Below, in pieces: positions 23,503 through 30,515 of a stretch of DNA of 32,534 bases. A program made the position numbers and the translations under genes. Within the stretch, counting starts at the first letter, position 1. Every line of letters begins with the position of its first letter. The notes under the pieces were generated by a model that worked only from the letters and a program-made list of their open reading frames with translations, did no database searches and was not told the DNA's origin. This DNA is from Opitutia bacterium (GTDB lineage: Bacteria; Verrucomicrobiota; Verrucomicrobiia; Opitutales; Opitutaceae). Where the stretch lies: contig CANJCM010000055.1 in the NCBI GenBank assembly GCA_947472765.1, positions 1 to 32,534 on the forward strand, given 5' to 3'.

Positions 23503-25455
23503 ATGTCCACCTCCTTGCTTCGCCTCCTCGGCCTCGGGCTGCTGGCCTTCGGCTCCCTCCAAGCGCAAAACGCCGTCACCGCCGGCAAGTTCACGGTCGA
23601 GCATCCGACGCTGCTCAACCTCGGCTTCGAGTGGGAAATCTCCGGTGACGCCAATCGCAACGCGACCGTCTCTGTCCAGTTTCGCGCCGTCGGCGAACCC
23701 GCCTGGCGCACTGCGCTCCCGCTCGTCCGAATCGGCGGCGAACGCGTTTTCCGGGCGGTGGAGCATCTCGACTACACCGTCCCCGACGGCTTCGCCGGCA
23801 GCATCCTCAACCTGCAACCGGGCACCGAATACGAGTGCCAGTTCCAGCTCGCCGATCCCGATGGAGCGTCCGGCACCGTCAGCCAGTCCGTGCGCGTGAA
23901 GACCCGCACCGAGCCCCAGCCTTACAAGGGCGGCCGCACCCTGCACGTCTACGCCCCCGATTACAAAGGCGAGAAGCTCGAGCCAAGTTTCAGCAGCCTG
24001 CTCGAGGCTTACTACGGCGCGGGCCTCGGCGACTGGAGCGTCGTCTGGGAGCGCCGCGCCCAGCCCGGCGACACGATCCTGTTGCACGCCGGACTCTACA
24101 AACCTGATCGGCTGAACTACGTCGACCCGATGATGGCGCCGTTCGACGGCACGATGTCGCTGACGTTGAAAGGCACCGCCGAGAAGCCGATCACGATCAA
24201 ATCCGCCGGCGACGGCGAGGTCATCATCGACGGCGCGGGCAACCACAACCTGTTCGAGGTCTCCGCCTCGGCGCACCACATCTTCGAGGGCCTCACGCTT
24301 CGCAACACCGACGTCGGCTTCGCGGCCGGCCAGAAGGAAGTGATCGGCGCCGTCGCCCTCACGGTGAAGAACTGCCGCCTCGAGAGCGTCGGCTTCGGCG
24401 TCTGGACCGAGTTCGCGGGCTCGAGCGATTTTTACATCGCGGACAATCTCATCCTCGGCCGCGACGATCGCTTCCGGCTCATCGGCTGGACCGGGCCGCG
24501 CTGGGCCAGTGCCGGCGCCTACGGTTCGCATCTGATGGTCAGTTACTACGCCATCAAGATCTACGGACCCGGCCACGTCATCGCCCGCAACGCCATCGCC
24601 TACTTCCACGACGGCATCGGCATCTCGACCTACGGCACGCCGGAAAAGGATCCGGACCGCCGCGCATCGTCGATCGATATTTACGGGAACGACATTCACA
24701 TGTCCAACGACGACTTCGTCGAGACCGACGGCGGCGTGCACAACGTCCGTGTCTTCGGCAACCGCGGCGTGAATGCGGCCCAAGGTGGCTACAGTGCGCA
24801 GCCTTCCTTCGGCGGCCCGATCTATTTTTTCCGCAACCTGCTCTACAACGTCCCGACGGGCGTCGCCTTCAAATTCTCCGCCAAGGCCGCCGGGCTCTTC
24901 GTCTGGCACAACACGATCATCAGCGAGCACCGGGCGAAGGACCCGTACGCCAATGCGCATTATCGCAACAACCTCTTCCTCGGCCGCGACGCCCCCGACC
25001 GCGGGGTGATGGTGTGGGCGAATGCCACAAGCGCGTTCAGCAGCGACTACAACGGCTACCGGCCCAACCGCGGCGTCAGCGCGCAGTACGAGTGGCTCGC
25101 CCCGGAAAAAGCCGGCGGCAACACCTACACCGCGAAGCCCGACGCGTGGGTCGCGTACGGCACGCTCGAGGAATTACGCACCGCGACCGGCCAGGAAAAG
25201 CACGGCCGGGAAGTCGACTACAACATCTTCGAACGCCTCGTCGCGCCGTCCCAGAATCGTCACGACGTCTATCACGCGATGGATCTGAATTTCCGACTGA
25301 AGGCCGGCAGCGCGGCCGTCGATGCGGGGGTACCGATTCCCACGGTCAACGAAGGCTTCCTCGGTAAAGCCCCGGATCTCGGCGCCCTCGAGTCCGGCGC
25401 CCCCGAGCCCCACTACGGCCCGACGTGGCTGAAGTGGCAGCCGTTTTATCGCTGA
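23503..25455 (+). CDS. Secreted right-handed parallel beta-helix protein
   Basis: A 650-residue exported protein with a signal peptide (MSTSLLRLLGLGLLAFGSLQA). Residues 28-145 look like a fibronectin type III-like domain (FRAVGEPAWR, LQPGTEYECQFQL). From about 180 there are beta-helix repeats: PGDTILLHAGLYKPD, KPITIKSAGDGEVIIDGAGNHNLFEV, HHIFEGLTLRNTDVGF, VKNCRLESVGFGV, IDIYGNDIHMSNDDFVETDGG, RVFGNRGVN and HNTIISEHRA. The end has the AAVDAGVPIP ... LGALE pattern common on such proteins. The fold is shared by pectate and alginate lyases and polysaccharide epimerases, so it probably binds or cuts a polysaccharide, but no catalytic residue can be assigned. It starts 114 bases after the UxuA-like gene on the same strand, possibly in one transcript. 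Confidence 0.82.
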   Translation: MSTSLLRLLGLGLLAFGSLQAQNAVTAGKFTVEHPTLLNLGFEWEISGDANRNATVSVQFRAVGEPAWRTALPLVRIGGERVFRAVEHLDYTVPDGFAGSILNLQPGTEYECQFQLADPDGASGTVSQSVRVKTRTEPQPYKGGRTLHVYAPDYKGEKLEPSFSSLLEAYYGAGLGDWSVVWERRAQPGDTILLHAGLYKPDRLNYVDPMMAPFDGTMSLTLKGTAEKPITIKSAGDGEVIIDGAGNHNLFEVSASAHHIFEGLTLRNTDVGFAAGQKEVIGAVALTVKNCRLESVGFGVWTEFAGSSDFYIADNLILGRDDRFRLIGWTGPRWASAGAYGSHLMVSYYAIKIYGPGHVIARNAIAYFHDGIGISTYGTPEKDPDRRASSIDIYGNDIHMSNDDFVETDGGVHNVRVFGNRGVNAAQGGYSAQPSFGGPIYFFRNLLYNVPTGVAFKFSAKAAGLFVWHNTIISEHRAKDPYANAHYRNNLFLGRDAPDRGVMVWANATSAFSSDYNGYRPNRGVSAQYEWLAPEKAGGNTYTAKPDAWVAYGTLEELRTATGQEKHGREVDYNIFERLVAPSQNRHDVYHAMDLNFRLKAGSAAVDAGVPIPTVNEGFLGKAPDLGALESGAPEPHYGPTWLKWQPFYR

Positions 25456-25917
25456 CAGCGCAATCAATGGAGGGACGGTGCTCTCACCGTCCATGACGGC
25501 AGAATGTCCGCCTGAACGTTAACCATCTGTGCTGCGTCGGCGCTAGTCGCCGAGCCACGTTCATCATTCGTGAACCGGCGTGCCGGCGAGCGGCGGCATT
25601 ACATTCTCCTCCATCGTTCCGACCGGAGACGGCTGGCGCGCAGCGCCGGGGTGTGTTGGCCCAGGCCGGACAGCAATCCCAGTCCAAGTCCTCCGCGCCC
25701 TCCGTCCACCTCCGCGTCCTCTGCGTTAAAAAAATCCGCACCCGTCCTCCCCCAACTCCTTCGCTGCAATTTTCATTTCCCTTCCCGGCCGAATTCCCAT
25801 TCGCTCCGCTCCTCCGTCAGCCGCCCCTACCCCTTTCGTCTCCGACTTCCGGCATCCGTCCTCCGCCGTCCGACGTCCGCCGCTCCTACTTTCGTCCCTC
25901 CGAATCCGCTAACCCCC
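25456..25917. other. Intergenic region with a long pyrimidine-rich stretch
   Basis: No gene is supported. It begins with a family 1 palindrome (25467-25492), followed by a small hairpin CGGCG/CGCCG near 25537-25552. At 25689-25726 there is a word tract of CCTCCGCGC, CCTCCGTCCA, CCTCCGCGT and CCTCTGCGTT units. From about 25740 to the creatininase-like start the plus strand is mostly C and T, with further TCCG/GTCC words. No Shine-Dalgarno or clear promoter is visible. Confidence 0.5.
25467..25492. repeat. Family 1 palindromic element, single forward copy
   Basis: ATGGAG tag, then stem arms GGACGGTG and CACCGTCC around a CTCT loop. It begins 12 bases after the stop of the beta-helix gene and could form the 3' end of its transcript. 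Confidence 0.85.
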
Positions 25918-26856
25918 ATGTACTCACCTCGCTCCTCCTCCTGGTTCCGCGCCGCCGGGCTCGTCCTGGCCGGCTGTCTCGTGGCCGCTGCTCCGCTGCA
26001 GGCCCAAGTCCGCAAGCTCCACACTCGTGATTTCACCCGGCTCAGCCAGGTCCAGGTCACGGAACAACTCAAACAGAGCGACGTCATCTTCATTCCGATT
26101 GGTTCGGTCGAGACCAACGGCACCCAGCCGAGCGATCGCGACTGGGTCGCTGGCCTCGGCTTCGCCATCGCGATGGCCGATGAAGTCGGCGGCCTCTACA
26201 TGCCCGGCCTCATGTGGTCCTACCCGGGCACGACGCTGATCGCGACGGCGACGATCAACATCTCGCCGACGCAGGGTATCGACTTCCTCAAGGCCACGTG
26301 CGAGTCGCTGATTCGCGCCGGTTTCCGCCGCATCGTCTTCGTTTCGTCGGGCCACGGCCCGGCGCCAATGACGGCGGGCGTGGTGCTGCGCGAACTCTTC
26401 GACAAGTTCCGTACCCCGCTGCTCTACCTCGAAATGGGTGAGCAGATGGCGCGGCTGAAGATCGCCGGGGACGCCCGCAACAAGCTCCTTTACGGCTCTC
26501 ACCACCTCGCAGGCCGGATGATCGACCTCGCGCTCAAAGGTGAGTATGGCGATGGCCCGACCGACGCCATCCCGGTGAATCCCGGCATGGAAGAACTCGG
26601 CAAGCTCGGCGTCACGGGCAGCCTGGCCGTCGGCTCGTGGATCACCGACTACCGCGGCCACGGTCCTCGCAGCCAGGTCCTCCCGGCCACCGACGCGGAG
26701 CGCGAAAAGTGGGGTCAGGAAGGCGAGGCCCAGATCCGCGACGTCGTGAAGAAGCTCAACATCAAGGCCGTCGTCGAGGCGCAGAAGAAGCACGACGAGT
26801 TCACGAACAAGGTTCTCGTTCCGAAGTACCAGTCGATCCTGCCGCCGCAGCCGTAA
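25918..26856 (+). CDS. Exported creatininase-family protein with altered metal ligands
   Basis: A 312-residue protein. The N-terminus (SSSWFRAAGLVLAGCLVAAAPLQAQ) is a signal peptide; LAGC at 17-20 is also a lipobox, so it could be a lipoprotein, although the stretch after it suggests ordinary cleavage after LQA. The remainder follows the creatininase fold: IFIPIGSVETNGTQPSDRDW (58-76), PGLMWSYPGTT, RRIVFVSSGHGPAPMTAG (138-153) and SHHLAGRM. Family enzymes bind zinc or manganese through an E-x-H motif, a nearby Asp and a later His and Glu. Here E65 is kept but the next ligand is N67, and HxxE reads as HHLAG without Glu. It may use another metal site or be inactive. A clear terminator follows. 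Confidence 0.8.
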   Translation: MYSPRSSSWFRAAGLVLAGCLVAAAPLQAQVRKLHTRDFTRLSQVQVTEQLKQSDVIFIPIGSVETNGTQPSDRDWVAGLGFAIAMADEVGGLYMPGLMWSYPGTTLIATATINISPTQGIDFLKATCESLIRAGFRRIVFVSSGHGPAPMTAGVVLRELFDKFRTPLLYLEMGEQMARLKIAGDARNKLLYGSHHLAGRMIDLALKGEYGDGPTDAIPVNPGMEELGKLGVTGSLAVGSWITDYRGHGPRSQVLPATDAEREKWGQEGEAQIRDVVKKLNIKAVVEAQKKHDEFTNKVLVPKYQSILPPQP

Positions 26857-26881
26857 GGCCGCCGATCCGGATTTCACTCTC

Positions 26882-26910
26882 AAGCCGCTTCATCATGAAG
26901 CGGCTTTTTT
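26882..26910 (+). terminator. Intrinsic terminator after the creatininase-like gene
   Basis: A perfect 10-bp stem, AAGCCGCTTC (26882-26891) with GAAGCGGCTT (26897-26906), around an ATCAT loop, runs into six Ts (26905-26910). It starts 26 bases after the stop at 26856. Confidence 0.93.
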
Positions 26911-26936
26911 GTGGGCCGACACCAAGCGCCATACCC

Positions 26937-27010
26937 TGGAAGGCCGGTGCCCCCACCGGCCACTTCAAGAACGTAAAGGCATCTCGCCGGGTGAGGACAC
27001 CCACCCTCCA
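26937..27010. repeat. Inverted pair of family 1 elements with shared spacer
   Basis: The forward copy (26937-26961, arms GGCCGGTG and CACCGGCC) is intact. The inverted copy (26986-27010) has mismatched arms and is the only degenerate member seen. The spacer, with AAGAACGTAAAGGCATCTC, resembles that of the pair at 30424-30499 (TTTGAACGTTAAAACTTTTC), so both pairs seem to derive from one composite element. Confidence 0.8.
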
Positions 27011-27028
27011 GCCGGAACGATGCGGTGG

Positions 27029-27134
27029 GGCGGAAATGCCGATGTCCGAATGGCGAATGTCGAATTTCCGCCCCCCCCCAGCCCGTATCCTGCCCATCCT
27101 GCCATCCTGTCCAAACTCCGAAGCGATCCTGTCC
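27029..27134. repeat. Two word tracts upstream of a membrane protein gene
   Basis: 27029-27072 has GGCGGAAAT and its inverse ATTTCCGCC at the ends, with ATGCCGATGTCCGAATGG-type units between them, related to the repeat at 18863-18992. 27087-27112 has ATCCTGCCC, ATCCTGCC and ATCCTGTCC in tandem, with one more unit at 27125-27134. Confidence 0.65.
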
Positions 27135-27199
27135 CCGATGGTGCCGCGTGTCTCGGTTCTCGCCTCCCACCATGACCCCGGCAGTGTTCCCGTCTCACC

Positions 27200-28330
27200 A
27201 TGTGGGTCCTCGCGCGCTTCGGTTTTGCCGCACTCGTTTTTCTCTTCCGCGCGCTCTGGCGTCGGCAGGGCCTGGACCAGTCGGTGATCTACCGTGACAC
27301 CCAGCGCGTCACGCTGGCCAGGCATAAGACGATCGGCCCCCGCCACGATCGCCAGCGGGTAATCTCAAAGATCTATTGGGGTCTCGCACTGCGCACGCCG
27401 CTGGTTTTTGCGCTCACCCGCGAGGGCTGGTGGGACCGCATCTGCACGTTCCTCGGCATCTCCCAGGAACTGCAGACCGGCGACGCCCAATTCGACCGCA
27501 AGATTTACGTGGCCGGCGATCACCCCGCGCTTCACGCGCTGCTCACCGAAGATCCTCAACTCCGGGAACGAATCCTGCGCTTGTTCGAAAAGGGTGCCGT
27601 GCGGATTTTTTGCGACGGCCGGCACCTCTGGGTGGAGTCGGAGGATCTGGCCTATCCCTCCGACCAGGCCTTGGACACGCTCCATGGCATCTATCTCGCG
27701 CTCAAGCACGGCGGTCCAACCCGCGGTCACTGGCTCCTCGATCGGTTCCTGTGGAAGGCGATCCTCGTCGAGGCGCTGGTCTGGTCACTCGCGCTCTACG
27801 GGGCGCCGGCCTTCGTGGAGTCACTCTACCGCGAATACGTGCGGGGAGAAAGCCAGCGCTACCTCGACCTCTGGGCCCTGGCCCGGCCGGCACTCCAGGT
27901 CGCAGCAGCAACCTTTGTCGCGATCTTTGGGCTGGTGATCCTGATCCTGCACGGCTCTTCGCGCGGGCACCGCATCCTGTTGGAGAGTTTCCTGGTCCTC
28001 GCGATCGGTCTGCCGCTCTCCGCCATGGAAGTGGTCTCGGACATCAACCTCAGCGCCAACACCTCGGCGCCGCAGACGTATGACTACCGCGTGGTCAGCC
28101 GCTGGGACACAGACACGAAAAGGACCGACCGCCGCCGTGGTCTGGTCAGCCACTTCCTGCGGCTCGCGCCCGCCACACCCGGTGCGCCCCGCGCGTGGCC
28201 CTACCTCCAGGTCCCCGCTGGACTCTACCACCAAACCAAAACGAACAGCCTCGTGAAGGTGACATTGCAGACCGGCCGGCTCGGCATCCCTTGGATTGTC
28301 CGGGTGGACGCCGTGACATCGATCCCCTGA
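27200..28330 (+). CDS. Unknown inner-membrane protein
   Basis: A 376-residue protein that I cannot assign to a characterised family. One hydrophobic helix is at the N-terminus (about 2-20, ARFGFAALVFLFRALW). A soluble domain (about 30-170) has TGDAQFDRKIYVAGDHPALHALL, followed by RILRLFEKGAVRIFCDGRHLWVES; this 'FD..y.v..D.p.....ll' pattern resembles domains found in DUF3137-like membrane proteins. Three more helices lie at about 187-213, 232-252 and 259-280. A polar C-terminal domain of about 95 residues ends at VRVDAVTSIP. No catalytic motif is seen. It stands alone between repeat-rich gaps, downstream of a terminator, so it has its own promoter. Confidence 0.65.
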   Translation: MWVLARFGFAALVFLFRALWRRQGLDQSVIYRDTQRVTLARHKTIGPRHDRQRVISKIYWGLALRTPLVFALTREGWWDRICTFLGISQELQTGDAQFDRKIYVAGDHPALHALLTEDPQLRERILRLFEKGAVRIFCDGRHLWVESEDLAYPSDQALDTLHGIYLALKHGGPTRGHWLLDRFLWKAILVEALVWSLALYGAPAFVESLYREYVRGESQRYLDLWALARPALQVAAATFVAIFGLVILILHGSSRGHRILLESFLVLAIGLPLSAMEVVSDINLSANTSAPQTYDYRVVSRWDTDTKRTDRRRGLVSHFLRLAPATPGAPRAWPYLQVPAGLYHQTKTNSLVKVTLQTGRLGIPWIVRVDAVTSIP

Positions 28331-28429
28331 GTTAAGCGCGAGGTCGCCAAGGCGCGAAGAAGGCGAATTTCCGCTGCCAGGCAGCACCGGCTGCGCGGAG
28401 AGCCCCTTCCTAGGACCGCCGCAAGGGTT

Positions 28430-28530
28430 CATCGGCTGGGGCTCTGAATCCTGCCCATCCTGTCATCCTGTCCAAATGCCTTGGTTGGATCTCGGTCTTC
28501 CTCGGTTCGCCTCCTGTTCAACCGCTCGGG
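28430..28530. repeat. 100-bp direct repeat, copy A (left of sulfatase)
   Basis: From CATCGGCTGG to about CAACCGCTCGG this segment matches 30225-30321 in the same orientation, with about seven mismatches and a 3-base gap. It includes the tract ATCCTGCCC, ATCCTGTC, ATCCTGTCC (28448-28473). A GCGCTTTCGTGTCTTTG-type tract (28548-28580) then leads to the sulfatase start. Confidence 0.85.
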
Positions 28531-28590
28531 AACGCCGCAAGGGGCTTTCCTTTGCGCTTTCGTGTCTTTGTGGTTCTCAGTCTCGCCGTC

Positions 28591-29961
28591 ATGCGCCTGT
28601 TTCCTGCCTTGCTGCTGTCCCTCGTTCTTTCGGTGTCGACGCTCGTGGCGCAGGCCGCGGGCGAGCCGCCCCTCAACATCGTCGTCCTGCTCGCTGACGA
28701 CTGGCGCCACGACACCCTCGGGATTGCCGGCCATCCCGTGCTCAAGACTCCGCACCTCGATCAACTCGCGCGCGAGGGCGTGCGGTTCACGGAAAATTGC
28801 GTGACCACGTCGATCTGCTGGGTCAGCCGCGCCAGTCTTTTCACGGGCCAGTGGCTGTCGCGCAACGGGTGTGCACCGGCGGGCCCGTTCGCGACTCCCT
28901 GGGACGAGACCTACCCCGGACTGCTCCGCGCCCGCGGCTACTACACCGGCCACGTGGGCAAGTGGCACAACGGCACGTTTCCCGCCGAGCGCTTCGACTA
29001 CGGCGCCGGCCGCATCACCCCGATGCGCCACTGGCTCAAGCAGCCCGACGGCACCGAGATTCACGTCACGAAGAAGAACGAGGATGACGCGATGGAGTTC
29101 CTGCGCACGAGGCCGCGGGAGAAGCCCTTCGTGCTCACCCTCGCGTTTGTCGCGACCCACGCCGAGGACGAGCATCCACAGCAGTTCCGGCCGCAGCCCG
29201 GGAGCATGGCGCTCTACCAGGACGTGACGGTTCCCGTGCCCAAGACCGCGACCGACGACCATTTTCGCCGGCTGCCGCCCTTCATCGCCAACGAGAAGAA
29301 CGAGGGGCGCAACCGCTGGAGGTGGCGCTTCGACACGCCCGCGCGCTACCAGGAGTACATGAAGAACTATTACCGCATGGCGACCGAGCTCGATGCGGTG
29401 TGCGGTCGCGTGCTCGCCGAGCTCAAGGCCCAGGGTGTGCTCGATCGCACGCTGGTCATCTTCACCGGTGACAACGGCTACTTCCACGCCGAGCACGGAC
29501 TCGCCGACAAATGGTATCCCTACCAGGAGAGCATCCGCGTCCCGCTCATCGTGCGGGATCCGCGGCTTCCGCCCGCGCAGCGCGGCACGACGAACGATGC
29601 CTTCACGCTCAACGTCGATCTCGCCCCCACGATCCTCGCCGCCACGGGCACGCCCGCACCCGCCCGCATGCAGGGCCGCGACATTGCACCGCTGTACCTC
29701 GACCCAAAGCCACCGAAATGGCGCGACGAGTTTTTCTACGAGCATGCCACCGTCCGCAGCATCGATTTCATCCCGTCGTCCGAGGCCCTGGTGCGCAAGG
29801 ACGTAAAGTACATCTATTGGCCGGACTTCAAGTACGAGGAGCTCTTCGACCTCCGCGCTGATCCCCTCGAGGAAAACAACCTCGCCGCCGCCCCCGGTCG
29901 CGCCGCCCAGCTCGCCGCGCTCCGCGCCCGCTTTGCCGAGCTCAAAGCCGCCACGAAATGA
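28591..29961 (+). CDS. Secreted sulfatase with non-canonical active-site motif
   Basis: A 456-residue exported sulfatase (signal peptide [22 protein letters not shown]). [17 protein letters not shown] (28-44) gives the metal-binding D36 and D37. [15 protein letters not shown] (74-88) holds C76, which would become formylglycine; the motif is C-W-V-S-R rather than the usual C-x-P-x-[48 protein letters not shown] and the tail [18 protein letters not shown] are typical of S1-family sulfatases of marine and soil Planctomycetota and Verrucomicrobiota, which remove sulfate from polysaccharides. The substrate is not predictable. An anaerobic- or aerobic-type maturase must be elsewhere. The start at 28591 is the ATG before the signal peptide. 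Direct repeats flank the gene. Confidence 0.92.
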   Translation: MRLFPALLLSLVLSVSTLVAQAAGEPPLNIVVLLADDWRHDTLGIAGHPVLKTPHLDQLAREGVRFTENCVTTSICWVSRASLFTGQWLSRNGCAPAGPFATPWDETYPGLLRARGYYTGHVGKWHNGTFPAERFDYGAGRITPMRHWLKQPDGTEIHVTKKNEDDAMEFLRTRPREKPFVLTLAFVATHAEDEHPQQFRPQPGSMALYQDVTVPVPKTATDDHFRRLPPFIANEKNEGRNRWRWRFDTPARYQEYMKNYYRMATELDAVCGRVLAELKAQGVLDRTLVIFTGDNGYFHAEHGLADKWYPYQESIRVPLIVRDPRLPPAQRGTTNDAFTLNVDLAPTILAATGTPAPARMQGRDIAPLYLDPKPPKWRDEFFYEHATVRSIDFIPSSEALVRKDVKYIYWPDFKYEELFDLRADPLEENNLAAAPGRAAQLAALRARFAELKAATK

Positions 29962-30035
29962 GGATCCCTGATTCCAAGAAGGACCGGACCAACAGCCGAT
30001 GATTATTCCTAGTTTCCTGGCTTCAGGCTCAAATC

Positions 30036-30086
30036 ACTGAGATTGCCTCGATTTCGTGGACACGGAGTCGAGGCAATCTCAGTTTT
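30036..30086. terminator. 16-bp perfect inverted repeat after the sulfatase gene
   Basis: ACTGAGATTGCCTCGA (30036-30051) is repeated inverted at 30068-30083 around a 16-nt loop that can itself pair CGTG with CACG. TTTT (30083-30086) overlaps the end. It starts 75 bases after the sulfatase stop. It may be a strong terminator, but the stem is longer and less GC-rich than usual, so another role is possible. Confidence 0.55.
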
Positions 30087-30201
30087 CATATTGGAATGGC
30101 AGTGCGAGTAAACGAGAGGACCAGCGGGCTCAAACCAAGGATGCCACTGCGGTTGAACGAAACAAAGCGAACTCCGAGTGCTGCGCTTAAATTTCAGCCA
30201 T

Positions 30202-30227
30202 GGCCGGTGGGGACACCGGCCCTCCAT
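30202..30227. repeat. Family 1 palindromic element, inverted copy
   Basis: Reverse of an ATGGAG-tagged copy with arms GGCCGGTG and CACCGGCC. Its end runs directly into copy B of the 100-bp repeat. Confidence 0.85.
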
Positions 30228-30321
30228 CGGCTGGCGGTTTGAATCCTGCCCATCCTGTCATCCTGTCCAAATGCCTTGGTTGGATCTCGGTCTTCCCCGG
30301 TTCACCTGTTCAACCGATCGG
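30225..30321. repeat. 100-bp direct repeat, copy B (right of sulfatase)
   Basis: Matches 28430-28530 in the same orientation at about 90%, including the ATCCTG tract at 30243-30268 and the shared core AAATGCCTTGGTTGGATCTC. The two copies lie about 1.8 kb apart and enclose the sulfatase gene. Confidence 0.85.
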
Positions 30322-30423
30322 AGGCAGCCGTGGATCCACACTGTTCGATCCAAACCTCCCATCGCTTTTGAACGCGGAGACAATCCGAGGCAAACCGAGG
30401 GACCGGAACGACAAACTTCTCCC

Positions 30424-30499
30424 ATGGAGGGCCGGTGCCCTCACCGGCCACATTTTGAACGTTAAAACTTTTCGGCCGGTGAGGGCACCGGCCCTCCAT
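30424..30499. repeat. Perfect inverted pair of family 1 elements
   Basis: The forward copy 30424-30449 and the inverted copy 30474-30499 are identical over all 26 bases, with a 24-bp spacer. The pair sits 17 bases from the stop of the ThuA gene, between convergent transcripts. Confidence 0.9.
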
Positions 30500-30515
30500 G
30501 AGGCGCGAGTACCGA

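Noticed and set aside
28430-30321. Insertion sequence or transposon carrying the sulfatase
   Set aside because: The flanking repeats are direct, imperfect and contain word tracts; there is no transposase, and no target-site duplication is visible.
1293-30499. CRISPR array made from the repeated 26-bp elements
   Set aside because: The copies are kilobases apart, in both orientations and without regular spacers, and no cas gene is present.
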